Shown here: piece after piece, positions 43,979-52,555 of the stretch
Position numbering within the stretch: the first letter of the stretch is position 1
Layout of the letters: each line of letters opens with the position of its first letter
NCBI GenBank assembly: GCA_041687255.1
Contig: JAWLCL010000005.1
Location: forward strand, 62,001 to 126,000
Source: Mariniphaga sp041687255
GTDB lineage: Bacteria; Bacteroidota; Bacteroidia; Bacteroidales; Prolixibacteraceae
DNA length: 64,000 nucleotides
Direction: 5' to 3'
The notes under the pieces: generated by a model
The model's input: only the letters and a program-made list of their open reading frames with translations
What the model was told of the DNA's origin: nothing
Databases searched by the model: none
Program-made: the position numbers and the translations under genes

Positions 43979-45574
43979 ATGCTTAAGAAGATTCCGCATA
44001 CCTATGTCATTATTTTTATTTTAATAGTTTTTTGTGCAGTATGCACGTGGTTTATTCCGGGAGGAGAATTCGAGCGTGAGCGGATCATTGTGAACAATGT
44101 GGAAAGAGAAGTCATAAAAACCGGGTCGTTTGAATTTGCCGAGAGCAATCCTCAAACCTGGCAGGTTTTTTCTGCATTTTTTGATGGTTTTGTAAATACA
44201 GCAAATATTATCGCTTTCATATTAATGATAGGCGGTGCTTTTTGGATTTTAAACGAAAGCAAATCAATTGACATCGGAATTTTTTCCTTTCTCAAGTTTA
44301 CCAAGAAGCTTGAAAAATTTAAGCTGGTACGAAAACTGGGCATTAACAACATTATACTAACAGGCATCATGCTTGTGTTCAGCTTGTTTGGTGCTGTGTT
44401 CGGAATGAGTGAAGAAACCATTGCCTTCACCATAATATTTGTTCCCCTGGCTGTTTCTATGGGGTACGATTCAATTGTTGGTGTATCGCTCTGTTTTGTT
44501 GCTGCTGCTTTAGGTTTTGCAGGTGCATTTCTGAATCCATTCACTGTGGGTATTGCGCAGGGACTTTCAAACATTCCACTATTCTCGGGCATTGAGTACC
44601 GGTTGTTTATGTGGCTGATAATAAACCTGGTTGGATTTATTTATATATTAAGATATGCAGCCCGGATTCATAAAAATCCTGAGAAATCGCCGGTGTATAA
44701 AGAAGACGCTTACTGGCGGCATCGCAACGAGAATACTTCAGAGGATTTTATGCATTCTGTACCCCGTGGTGCATGGATAGCTTTTGGTTCTCTTTCTGTT
44801 ATTCTGGTCCTGTTTTCGGTGTTTTTTCCGGTAAATAACCTGAAAATAGGAAATAATGAAATAATTCTGCCGGCTGTACCTGCAGCAACCTTTGTGTTCA
44901 TAGTAACCGGTTTTCTTTCCCTTCGTAAGACTTTTCATTATTTCATACTCAATCTGCTGTTGTTCACCATCATTTTCCTGATTATAGGGGTAATGGGATA
45001 TGGATGGTACGTAATGGAGATAGCCACTTTGTTTTTTGCGCTGGGAATCTTTTCAGGAATTGCGTCGGGAAAGACACCGAACCAGATAACCGGTTTATTT
45101 ATAGAAGGAGCTAAGGATATACTTTCCGCAGCCCTGGTGGTAGGTCTTGCCGGAGGGATTGTGGTTATACTTGAGGATGGCCAGATTATTGATACCTTGC
45201 TTTACTATGTATCACAAGCTATGGGCGATTTGGGTAAAGTAGGCTCTGTGAGCATCATGTATGTGATACAGACTTTCCTGAATATATTTATTCCATCGGG
45301 TTCGGGCAAGGCTGCCCTGACGATGCCGATGATGTCGCAGTTTTCCGACCTGATTGGCATTTCGCGCCAGGCAACCGTTGTGGCCTTTCAGCTGGGCGAT
45401 GGGTTTACAAATATGATTACTCCAACCTCAGGGGTGCTGATTGGAGTATTGGGCATAGCCCGGATTCCTTATGATAAGTGGTTCAAATGGGTGGCTCCGT
45501 TTATAGTAATTTTGTTCTTCCTTGGATTTCTTTTGTTGCTTCCCACTGTTTTGATGCAGTTGAGCGGGTTTTAA
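43979..45574 (+). CDS. YfcC-family membrane carrier (C4-dicarboxylate/amino-acid type)
   Basis: A 531-residue integral membrane protein with about twelve or more segments, of the YfcC/DcuC-like family: IPHTYVIIFILIVFCAVCTWFIPGGEFER at the start (given here as the family hallmark WFIPGGEF), FGAVFGMSEETIAF, GSGKAALTMPMMSQF and DGFTNMITPTSGVLIGVLG. Family members carry arginine, ornithine, dicarboxylates or short peptides. The position next to and divergent from hutI-ftcD suggests histidine, urocanate or glutamate traffic, but this is inference. A hairpin terminator follows. Confidence 0.8.
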   Translation: MLKKIPHTYVIIFILIVFCAVCTWFIPGGEFERERIIVNNVEREVIKTGSFEFAESNPQTWQVFSAFFDGFVNTANIIAFILMIGGAFWILNESKSIDIGIFSFLKFTKKLEKFKLVRKLGINNIILTGIMLVFSLFGAVFGMSEETIAFTIIFVPLAVSMGYDSIVGVSLCFVAAALGFAGAFLNPFTVGIAQGLSNIPLFSGIEYRLFMWLIINLVGFIYILRYAARIHKNPEKSPVYKEDAYWRHRNENTSEDFMHSVPRGAWIAFGSLSVILVLFSVFFPVNNLKIGNNEIILPAVPAATFVFIVTGFLSLRKTFHYFILNLLLFTIIFLIIGVMGYGWYVMEIATLFFALGIFSGIASGKTPNQITGLFIEGAKDILSAALVVGLAGGIVVILEDGQIIDTLLYYVSQAMGDLGKVGSVSIMYVIQTFLNIFIPSGSGKAALTMPMMSQFSDLIGISRQATVVAFQLGDGFTNMITPTSGVLIGVLGIARIPYDKWFKWVAPFIVILFFLGFLLLLPTVLMQLSGF

Positions 45575-45576
45575 TT

Positions 45577-45611
45577 AAAAAAGCCCGACTTGATTCAAGC
45601 CAGGCTTTTTG
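45577..45611. terminator. Terminator between the YfcC carrier and ferredoxin genes
   Basis: AAAAAGCCCGACTTG pairs with CAAGCCAGGCTTTTT (two G-U type differences) around an ATT loop, with A-run and T-run, so it probably serves both convergent genes. Confidence 0.85.
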
Positions 45612-45629
45612 TTTTTTATGAAGTCCGGT

Positions 45630-45800
45630 TTATTCTTCTATCGAAATAGCTTCTACCGGGCACACTTCAGCGCATGAGCCACAATCGGTGCAAAGATCAG
45701 GGTCTATTACATAAATATCACCTTCGGCAATTGCATCTACCGGGCATTCGTCAATGCATGTTCCACATGCAATGCACTCATCAGAAATTGTATAGGCCAT
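45630..45800 (-). CDS. 2[4Fe-4S] ferredoxin
   Basis: A 56-residue ferredoxin with two CxxCxxCxxxCP cluster motifs: CIACGTCIDECP (Cys9, 12, 15, 19) and CTDCGSCAEVCP (Cys37, 40, 43, 47). It carries single electrons at low potential for enzymes such as pyruvate:ferredoxin oxidoreductase, which suits an anaerobic or facultative life. The frame starts at 45800 with MAYTISDECIACG. Promoter TTTG-N18-TACTTTTG lies upstream. Single gene, strongly acidic. Confidence 0.95.
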   Translation of the reverse strand: MAYTISDECIACGTCIDECPVDAIAEGDIYVIDPDLCTDCGSCAEVCPVEAISIEE

Positions 45801-45833
45801 AATAACGAGCTTTTAAATTTAACATGATGGCTA

Positions 45834-45863
45834 CAAAAGTACAAAGTTTAACAAAATACCAAA
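45834..45863 (-). promoter_or_regulatory. Promoter of the ferredoxin gene (TTTG-N18-TACTTTTG)
   Basis: Minus-strand TACTTTTG at 45841-45834 with TTTG 18 bases upstream, 34 bases before the ferredoxin ATG. Confidence 0.65.
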
Positions 45864-45976
45864 GTTCCTGACCGATATATTTAACTCAATTATTTTATAT
45901 ATTTTTAAGAACTTAACATTCAATTATATAATTATTAATAATTCTTTACATCCACTAATATCAAAGGCTTTTTTCA

Positions 45977-45984
45977 TAATTTTG
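45977..45984 (+). promoter_or_regulatory. -7 box of zupT (TAATTTTG)
   Basis: A full TAnnTTTG match ending 19 bases before the ATG at 46004. Confidence 0.5.
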
Positions 45985-46003
45985 ATTTTCAAATTGTAAT
46001 TCT

Positions 46004-46828
46004 ATGGATTTATCCAATGCTGTTCTAGCCTTGCTTTTAACTGCTTTTGCCGGTCTTTCCACTGGAATAGGAAGTGCAATTGCATTTTTTGCCCGTTCCA
46101 CCAATACCAAATTGTTAACTGTTTCTTTGGGTTTTTCGGCCGGAGTGATGATTTACATTTCCTTTGTTGAAATATTCGCTGAGGCTAAAATTGCCTTTGT
46201 GGAAAGATTTGGAGAATTTGACGGCACCTTATATACCATTACCTCCTTTTTTGGAGGCATGTTACTTATTGCGCTGATCGACAAGTTCATTCCATCGTAT
46301 GAAAACCCGCACGAAATGCATGCCGTGGAGGAAATGAACAAAGCAAAAAAAGCAGTTCAGAGCAAGAAACTTTACAGGATGGGCGTTCTGACGGCAGTTG
46401 CCGTGGCTGTTCACAATTTTCCTGAAGGAATTGCCACTTTTATGACGGTATTGCACGATCCGACAGTTGGTATTGCTATTGCCGTTGCCGTTGCCATTCA
46501 TAATATTCCGGAAGGAATAGCAGTGTCGGTTCCCATTTATTATTCAACAGGCAGCCGCAGAAAAGCTTTTTTCTACTCCTTTCTTTCAGGACTTGCTGAA
46601 CCGCTAGGTGCATTGCTGGCTTACTTTTTACTGATGCCGTATTTAACCCAGGGCAATTCAGAGGCAGTGATGGCCTCCACAATGGCTGCTGTAGCCGGCA
46701 TCATGATTTTTATTTCCCTCGATGAACTGCTGCCTTCAGCAGAAGAATACGGAGAACACCACTGGGGCATCTATGGATTGATAGGCGGAATGGTTGTTAT
46801 GGCAATAAGCCTGTTGTTATTAAATTAG
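46004..46828 (+). CDS. zupT: ZIP-family zinc transporter ZupT
   Basis: A 274-residue ZIP importer with eight hydrophobic segments and the paired metal-site motifs HNFPEGIATF (segment 4) and HNIPEGIAVS (segment 5). The variable loop near residues 100-125 is charged and carries HEMHAVEE. ZupT takes up zinc and other divalent metals. Its stop codon overlaps the nth stop (convergent). A second, different ZIP gene is at 60914-61723. Confidence 0.92.
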   Translation: MDLSNAVLALLLTAFAGLSTGIGSAIAFFARSTNTKLLTVSLGFSAGVMIYISFVEIFAEAKIAFVERFGEFDGTLYTITSFFGGMLLIALIDKFIPSYENPHEMHAVEEMNKAKKAVQSKKLYRMGVLTAVAVAVHNFPEGIATFMTVLHDPTVGIAIAVAVAIHNIPEGIAVSVPIYYSTGSRRKAFFYSFLSGLAEPLGALLAYFLLMPYLTQGNSEAVMASTMAAVAGIMIFISLDELLPSAEEYGEHHWGIYGLIGGMVVMAISLLLLN

Positions 46829-47481
46829 GATTTACGTATCGTACTTTCTTTCTTCAGATAATATTTGCATATATCTGTTAATCCGCACTTTTCACAGAGC
46901 GGTTTCCGGGCCTGGCAAACATAACGGCCATGCAAAATGAGCCAGTGATGGGCCTTTGGAATTATTTCTTCCGGAAGGTATTTCATCAGCTGCATTTCTG
47001 CAGCCAATGGGGTTTTTGCATTGGAGGTAAGACCTATACGCGCAGCTACCCTGAAAACATGGGTATCTACGGCAAGCGCCGGTTTATTATAGATTACCGA
47101 AACAATAACATTGGCTGTTTTGCGGCCTACACCGGGTAGTTGTTGCAAATCTTCAACATTATCGGGGACCTGTCCTCCGAACCGCTCTACCAGTGTGCGG
47201 GCCATCCCCACCAGATGCTTCGACTTGTTATTGGGATAAGAACAACTTCTTATGTAGTCAAACACCTGCTCAGGCTCGGCTTCTGCCATTATAAAAGGCG
47301 TAGGAAACCGCCTGAGCAATTCCGGAGTGATTTGATTCACCCGCTTGTCGGTACATTGTGCCGACAGTATTACTGCTACAATCAACTGAAAAGGATTTTT
47401 ATATTCCAGCTCGGTCTCAGCTACAGGCATAGCTTCCTGAAAATAGGCGACAACCTTTTCAAACAGCTCTTTCTTTCGCAT
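46825..47481 (-). CDS. nth: Endonuclease III
   Basis: A 218-residue base-excision repair glycosylase/AP lyase. The helix-hairpin-helix and catalytic Lys are in LQQLPGVGRKTANVI, the catalytic Asp in AVDTHVFRVAARIGL. The iron-sulfur loop C-x6-C-x2-C-x5-C is in CQARKPLCEKCGLTDIC. A TATTTTTG box lies at 47505-47498. It overlaps zupT by 4 bases at the stops. Confidence 0.96.
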   Translation of the reverse strand: MRKKELFEKVVAYFQEAMPVAETELEYKNPFQLIVAVILSAQCTDKRVNQITPELLRRFPTPFIMAEAEPEQVFDYIRSCSYPNNKSKHLVGMARTLVERFGGQVPDNVEDLQQLPGVGRKTANVIVSVIYNKPALAVDTHVFRVAARIGLTSNAKTPLAAEMQLMKYLPEEIIPKAHHWLILHGRYVCQARKPLCEKCGLTDICKYYLKKESTIRKS

Positions 47482-47497
47482 CAGATATAAGTTTTTT

Positions 47498-47505
47498 CAA
47501 AAATA
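47498..47505 (-). promoter_or_regulatory. -7 box of nth (TATTTTTG)
   Basis: A full TAnnTTTG match on the minus strand, 17 bases before the ATG at 47481. Confidence 0.55.
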
Positions 47506-47629
47506 GTTGAATTTTTATTATTCCTGTACGTTCTGCGGGTGGCTTTTCCTGAATGTAAACAATGATAAGGAATTATGTCCTGCCAACAATTGGCTGCAAC
47601 TTTACAAGGGACTATTCTTGTTTAATTGT

Positions 47630-47637
47630 TAGTTTTG
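47630..47637 (+). promoter_or_regulatory. Possible -7 box of the ABC-F gene (TAGTTTTG)
   Basis: A full TAnnTTTG match 114 bases before the ATG at 47751, giving an unusually long leader for this window. Confidence 0.35.
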
Positions 47638-47750
47638 CCAAAATTTATTGCATGAAATGAGCATGAGCAAAATGACATACCAACTGGCTGTGATTAAAAT
47701 CCTCATGCGAATTCCATGTTTTACCATTGAGAATATACAATTTTAATAAC

Positions 47751-49619
47751 ATGAAACCATTTATACAGGCTGAAAGTCTTTCAAAGCGTTGGGGAGATTT
47801 GATGCTTTTTGAAGATATATCATTTACAGTAGCTGAAGGACAAAAAGTTGCACTGATTGCCCGTAACGGTACGGGAAAATCCAGTTTGCTCGATATTCTT
47901 GCAGGTAAAGAATCACAGGACAGCGGTTTAGTAACTGTTTCTAACGATATTGTAATAGGTTATTTCGAACAAATACCAAAGCTCAATCCAGAGCATACTG
48001 TTATTGAGGAGGTATTTGAAACCAACAGCGAAAAGCTGAAAACAGTAAAGGAGTTTGAACTCGCAGTGGCACATAACGACCAGAAGAAAGTAACCGAAAT
48101 TTCAGCCAAAATGGATGAACTGGGAGCCTGGGATGCTGAAGTTGAGATTAAGCAGGTACTTTCACAACTAAAGATTGAAAACCTGGAACAACAGGTGAAA
48201 CACCTTTCCGGCGGCCAGCAAAAGAGACTTGCCCTGGCAAAAGTATTGATTCATAATCCTGATTTTCTGATACTGGACGAGCCGACAAATCATCTTGACC
48301 TTGAAATGATTGAATGGCTGGAGAACTATTTGGGAAAAACCAGGTCTACACTGCTGATGGTTACCCACGACCGGTATTTCCTTGACCGTGTATGTACGGA
48401 AATCATTGAAATGGAAGACAACCGTATTTACAGGTACCAGGGGAATTATTCCTATTTTCTGCAAAAACGGGCCGAGCGGCTGGAAGTGCAGCAGGCTTCA
48501 GTCGACAAGGCGAAAAACCTCCTGAGAAAGGAGCTTGACTGGATGCGAAGGATGCCTAAGGCTCGCAGCCATAAGGCGAAATACAGGGTTGACTCCTTTT
48601 ATGAGACAGAAGAGAAGGCACGGCAAAAAGTCAGTGAGGAAACCGTAGGGTTAAACATCAAATCGGCAAGGCTTGGTAAAAAGATTGTGGAACTGGAGAA
48701 TGTTTCGAAAGGATTTCCTGACATAAATCTGATTGACAATTTTTCCTATAAATTTTCCCGCTTCGAAAAAGTTGGCATAATTGGGAAGAACGGAACCGGT
48801 AAAACTACGTTCTTAAAAATTCTTACCGGCAACCTGGAGCCTGACAGTGGTAACATTGAAACAGGACAAACAATTAAATTTGGCTTCTACCAGCAGGAAG
48901 GCATTAACTTCAATCCGCAGGAAAGAGTAATCGATGCTGTGAATAAAATTGCTGAATTCATCGTATTCGAAGACGGCACCCGCATGACCAGCTCGCAGTT
49001 GCTCACCCGGTTTTTGTTCCCACCTGAAACACAATACAATTTTATAGAGAAGTTGAGCGGAGGTGAGCAGCGAAGGCTTTATCTCTGCACCGTGTTAATG
49101 CAAAACCCCAACTTTCTGATTCTTGATGAGCCAACCAACGATCTGGATATTCTTACCTTAAATGTGCTGGAAGATTACCTGAAAGCCTTTGAAGGATGCG
49201 TGGTGGTGGTATCACACGATCGATTTTTTATGGATAAGATCGTTGACCACTTGTTTGTTTTTGAAGGAAATGGCGTGATAACTGACTTTCCGGGTAACTA
49301 TTCCATATATCGTCAGCAGTTGGCCGATCAGGTTGAGACCGTTGCCGGTTCAACTGACAAGCGGGAAAAGGATATCCGTCAGAATAAACCAGTAACCGAT
49401 ACAAAAAGGAAATTAACCTTTAAGGAAAAACGGGAAATGGAGCTTCTTGAAGAAGAACTCGGGCAGATAAGCGAGCAACTTAAAAAGCTTGAAACCGAAT
49501 TGAATTCAGGCGCATTGAACCATGAAGAACTACATCAGAAATCGGAGGAGTTGATGCAAGTAAGAAAGCTGCTTGATGAAAAGGAAATGCGCTGGCTGGA
49601 ATTAAGTGAATTGAATTGA
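47751..49619 (+). CDS. ABC-F family ATPase (Uup-like)
   Basis: A 622-residue soluble protein with two ABC ATPase domains and no membrane segment. Domain 1 has ARNGTGKS, LSGGQQKRLALAK and ILDEPTNHLDL. Domain 2 has GKNGTGKT, LSGGEQRRLYLC and ILDEPTNDLDI. A basic inter-domain linker (LDWMRRMPKARSHKAKYR) and a C-terminal coiled coil (about 530-622) mark the Uup subgroup, which acts on ribosomes or branched DNA. The ATG at 47751 was chosen over an upstream TTG at 47727. The gene ends 3 bases before the DUF3276 stop. Confidence 0.92.
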   Translation: MKPFIQAESLSKRWGDLMLFEDISFTVAEGQKVALIARNGTGKSSLLDILAGKESQDSGLVTVSNDIVIGYFEQIPKLNPEHTVIEEVFETNSEKLKTVKEFELAVAHNDQKKVTEISAKMDELGAWDAEVEIKQVLSQLKIENLEQQVKHLSGGQQKRLALAKVLIHNPDFLILDEPTNHLDLEMIEWLENYLGKTRSTLLMVTHDRYFLDRVCTEIIEMEDNRIYRYQGNYSYFLQKRAERLEVQQASVDKAKNLLRKELDWMRRMPKARSHKAKYRVDSFYETEEKARQKVSEETVGLNIKSARLGKKIVELENVSKGFPDINLIDNFSYKFSRFEKVGIIGKNGTGKTTFLKILTGNLEPDSGNIETGQTIKFGFYQQEGINFNPQERVIDAVNKIAEFIVFEDGTRMTSSQLLTRFLFPPETQYNFIEKLSGGEQRRLYLCTVLMQNPNFLILDEPTNDLDILTLNVLEDYLKAFEGCVVVVSHDRFFMDKIVDHLFVFEGNGVITDFPGNYSIYRQQLADQVETVAGSTDKREKDIRQNKPVTDTKRKLTFKEKREMELLEEELGQISEQLKKLETELNSGALNHEELHQKSEELMQVRKLLDEKEMRWLELSELN

Positions 49620-49622
49620 CGA

Positions 49623-50000
49623 TTAAAATTCATCAAATTCAATTCCGCTAAAATTCTTGCCTGAGGCTTCTTGCTCAACGTTCATTTTCTCTGAATCTTT
49701 TTCAGGCTCCTGGCCTTCAGACGATAGCTCAACAGGTTGATTTTCATTTATAAACTCAATTACTTCGCTAAAAGTATCGGTGAATTTTTCGAAATCTTCA
49801 GGGTACAGAAACAGTTTGTGCTTTTCATACCGAAAGTTTCCATCGTCGATAAACTTCTTTTTGCTTTCAGTAATGGTAAGGTAATATTGATTACTTCGTG
49901 TGCTTTTCACATCGAAAAAATAAGTTCTTTTTCCTGCCCTGATGGTTTTGGAGAAAATTTCAGGTATCTTCTTATCATCCTTATAGCTGCTATTTTCCAT
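49623..50000 (-). CDS. DUF3276 PUR-domain nucleic-acid-binding protein
   Basis: A 125-residue protein. The core (about residues 12-80) has the PUR fold signature IRAGKRTYFFDVKSTRSNQYYLTITESKK...KHKLFLYPEDFEKF-like spacing (shown here in parts), known as DUF3276 in Bacteroidota and related to eukaryotic Pur-alpha. Such domains bind single-stranded nucleic acid. The last 35 residues are acidic. Promoter TTTG-N17-TATTTTTG upstream. Confidence 0.85.
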   Translation of the reverse strand: MENSSYKDDKKIPEIFSKTIRAGKRTYFFDVKSTRSNQYYLTITESKKKFIDDGNFRYEKHKLFLYPEDFEKFTDTFSEVIEFINENQPVELSSEGQEPEKDSEKMNVEQEASGKNFSGIEFDEF

Positions 50001-50035
50001 GAATCTATTGGTTTTTATTATGTACGGCTAGTGGT

Positions 50036-50064
50036 CAAAAATAGAAAATAAATTATAAAACAAA
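50036..50064 (-). promoter_or_regulatory. Promoter of the DUF3276 gene (TTTG-N17-TATTTTTG)
   Basis: Minus-strand TATTTTTG at 50043-50036 with TTTG 17 bases upstream, 36 bases before the ATG at 50000. Confidence 0.6.
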
Positions 50065-50102
50065 TGTGGTTTTTGAATAAAGTTGAACTTTTTCAAAACT
50101 CT

Positions 50103-50981
50103 TTAAGCTTTATATATTTGTTTCGTAGCCGCCAAAAAGGTATTGTGCAGCAGTGAAACTCTTGTCATGGGCCCTACTCCACCCGGCACAGGGGTTATGT
50201 ATGAACATTTTGGAGCAACTTCATCAAACAGCACATCGCCTTTAAGCTTCCAACCCGATTTGGTGACTTCTGATTTAACTCTGGTGGTGCCTACATCAAT
50301 AACAACAGCACCTTCTTTAACCATATTACCTTTAACAAATTCAGGCACTCCGATGGCAGCAATCAAAATGTCGGCACTGCTGCACAATTCTTCAAGTTTT
50401 TTTGTACGGCTGTGTGCAACAGTTACCGTTGCGTTTACAGCTTTCTGCGACAGCAGCACACTAAGCGGTCGCCCCACTATGTTACTGCGTCCTATAATGA
50501 CGCAGTTCTTACCATTCATGTCTATTTTATAGCGGTTCAGCAACTCCACAATGCCAAAAGGGGTAGCCGACACAAAGGAAGGAAGGCCTATTACCATGCG
50601 CCCCACATTTTGCGGGTGAAAACCATCAACATCTTTCGACGGAGAGATGGCTTCTATTACTTTTTGCTCGGAAATATGCGGAGGGAGTGGAAGTTGAACA
50701 ATGAAGCCGTCAAGGTCACTATCTTCATTCAACTCCTGAACTTTTTCAAGCAGCTCTGCTTCTGTGACATCATCTTCATACCTGATAAGCGATGATTTAA
50801 ATCCCACCTCCTCGCAGTCCTTTATTTTGTATGCTACGTAGGTTTCACTGCCGCCATCATGACCCACCAATACGGCCGCCAAATGGGGAGCCCTGCCTCC
50901 TCTCTTTGTATATTCAGCTACTTTGGCAGCAATCTCCTGCTTCATTTCTGCTGCCACTTTTTTGCCATCGATTAATATCAT
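50103..50981 (-). CDS. folD: Methylenetetrahydrofolate dehydrogenase / methenyl-THF cyclohydrolase
   Basis: A 292-residue FolD, which interconverts methylene-, methenyl- and 10-formyl-THF using NADP. Visible motifs are TYVAYKIKDCEEVG (with the active-site Tyr and Lys), VQLPLPPHI, IGRSNIVGRPLSVLL and TPVPGGVGPMT. Length is normal. It could process the methenyl-THF made by FtcD at 40.7 kb. It lies 66 bases downstream of the ffh stop side on the same strand and may share its transcript. Confidence 0.96.
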   Translation of the reverse strand: MILIDGKKVAAEMKQEIAAKVAEYTKRGGRAPHLAAVLVGHDGGSETYVAYKIKDCEEVGFKSSLIRYEDDVTEAELLEKVQELNEDSDLDGFIVQLPLPPHISEQKVIEAISPSKDVDGFHPQNVGRMVIGLPSFVSATPFGIVELLNRYKIDMNGKNCVIIGRSNIVGRPLSVLLSQKAVNATVTVAHSRTKKLEELCSSADILIAAIGVPEFVKGNMVKEGAVVIDVGTTRVKSEVTKSGWKLKGDVLFDEVAPKCSYITPVPGGVGPMTRVSLLHNTFLAATKQIYKA

Positions 50982-51046
50982 GCTGTTGATTTTAATTTCC
51001 CGTTAGTTTAATCAGCCGCTTATAGTACCAGGTACTTATTGTTGAA

Positions 51047-52387
51047 TTAAAACTTTCCCCCGGGTTGCTTCATGCTTCCCATCATCCTTTGAATGTTTTT
51101 TCCCTGCGACACCATTCTCATCATCTTACGTGTTTCAGCGAATTGCTTAATTAACCGGTTTACCTCCTGGATATTTGTTCCCGAACCGGTCGCTATTCTT
51201 TTACGCCTGCTGCCGTTTATTAAAGCAGGGTCTTCACGTTCAGCAGGAGTCATTGAATAAATGATTGCTTCAATGTGTTTAAAGGCATCATCATCCAGAT
51301 CAAGGTTTTTCATGGCTTTCCCCATTCCCGGAATCATGGAAACAACATCCTTTAAATCGCCCATCTTTTTAATCTGGTTGATCTGTTTCAGGAAATCATT
51401 AAAGTTGAAAGTGTTTTTAGCCAGTTTCTTTTGTAAACGGCGCGCCTCTTCTTCATCGTATTGCTCCTGTGCTTTCTCTACAAGGGAAACAATGTCACCC
51501 ATGCCAAGTATACGGTCGGCCATCCTGCTGGGATAGAAAACATCAATGGCATCGAGTTTTTCGCCTGTTCCTACAAACTTTATGGGCTTTTCAACAACCG
51601 AGCGGATTGATAATGCTGCCCCACCCCTTGTATCACCGTCAAGTTTTGTAAGCACCACTCCATCGAAGTCAAGGGTGTCGTTAAATTCCTTGGCAGTATT
51701 AACAGCATCCTGCCCGGTCATGGAATCAACAACAAAGAGTATTTCGTTGGGATTTACCGTATTTTTAATGGCCGATATTTCTTTCATCATCAGCTCATCG
51801 ATTGCCAGCCGCCCGGCGGTATCGATAATAACCACATCATTGCCGTTCTTTTTGGCTTCTTTAATGGCTGCCTGGGCTATCTTAACAGGGTCCATGTTAC
51901 CTTCCTCTGTATACACCGGAACATTTATCTGGCCTGCCAGCACCTTTAACTGCTCGATAGCAGCGGGCCTGTATACGTCACACGCTGCTAACAGCGGGTG
52001 GCGTCCCTTTTTCCGTTTAAGCATATTGGCCAGTTTACCTGAGAAGGTAGTTTTACCAGAACCCTGTAAACCAGCCATTAATATAACCGATGGAGCACCA
52101 CTCAGGTCAACGCCTACCGACTCGCCGCCCATAAGCTCTATAAGCTCATCCTTAACAATTTTCACCATCAGTTCACCAGGCTTAACAGCGGTAAGCACGT
52201 TCTGCCCTAAGGCCTTTGTCTTTACTTCATCGGTAAAACTTTTGGCTATCTTAAAGTTAACATCGGCATCAAGAAGTGCACGGCGAATCTCCTTAAGGGT
52301 TTCTGCTACATTTATCTCCGTAATTTTCCCCTGCCCCTTCAGTATCTTAAATGACCGTTCAAGTCTATCTGATAAATTTTCAAACAT
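51047..52387 (-). CDS. ffh: Signal recognition particle protein Ffh
   Basis: A 446-residue SRP GTPase that brings ribosomes with signal-peptide nascent chains to FtsY. N-domain (1-85), G-domain with GLQGSGKTTFSGKLA, DTAGR and TKLDGDTRGG, and a Met-rich M-domain from about 300 (with GSGTNIQEVNRLIKQF and QGKNIQRMMGSMKQPGG). The frame is open from 52444, but the ATG at 52387 (MFENLSDRLERSF) is the family start and lies downstream of the promoter TTTG-N19-TATTTTTG. Confidence 0.97.
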   Translation of the reverse strand: MFENLSDRLERSFKILKGQGKITEINVAETLKEIRRALLDADVNFKIAKSFTDEVKTKALGQNVLTAVKPGELMVKIVKDELIELMGGESVGVDLSGAPSVILMAGLQGSGKTTFSGKLANMLKRKKGRHPLLAACDVYRPAAIEQLKVLAGQINVPVYTEEGNMDPVKIAQAAIKEAKKNGNDVVIIDTAGRLAIDELMMKEISAIKNTVNPNEILFVVDSMTGQDAVNTAKEFNDTLDFDGVVLTKLDGDTRGGAALSIRSVVEKPIKFVGTGEKLDAIDVFYPSRMADRILGMGDIVSLVEKAQEQYDEEEARRLQKKLAKNTFNFNDFLKQINQIKKMGDLKDVVSMIPGMGKAMKNLDLDDDAFKHIEAIIYSMTPAEREDPALINGSRRKRIATGSGTNIQEVNRLIKQFAETRKMMRMVSQGKNIQRMMGSMKQPGGKF

Positions 52388-52414
52388 CATAATTTTTAAT
52401 TTGGAAACAAGCTC

Positions 52415-52446
52415 CAAAAATACAAGTAAAATGTGAAAGGGCAAAA
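52415..52446 (-). promoter_or_regulatory. Promoter of ffh (TTTG-N19-TATTTTTG)
   Basis: Minus-strand TATTTTTG at 52422-52415 with TTTTG 19 bases upstream; that TTTTG is inside a perfect 9-bp inverted repeat at 52442-52464. Confidence 0.7.
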
Positions 52447-52464
52447 CAGGTTTTTCCTGTTTTG
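52442..52464. promoter_or_regulatory. Perfect inverted repeat CAAAACAGG-N5-CCTGTTTTG between ffh and tex
   Basis: 9-bp arms (52442-52450 and 52456-52464) with a T5 spacer, overlapping the -33 element of ffh in a divergent promoter region. Candidate operator, or a hairpin. Confidence 0.5.
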
Positions 52465-52526
52465 GACAATACTTTTCACCGCTTCATTAGCAACGATATC
52501 ATCCTGAAATCTTAAAAATATCTTTC

Positions 52527-52534
52527 TACCTTTG
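52527..52534 (+). promoter_or_regulatory. -7 box of tex (TACCTTTG)
   Basis: A full TAnnTTTG match ending 21 bases before the ATG at 52556. It overlaps the longest open frame (52532), so tex starts downstream. Confidence 0.6.
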
Positions 52535-52555
52535 TTCTTCAATTATAAGACTTAC

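Noticed and set aside
51546..52436. 296-codon plus-strand open frame opposite ffh
   Set aside because: Antisense to Ffh with Ser/Thr/Pro-rich low-complexity translation and no start context.
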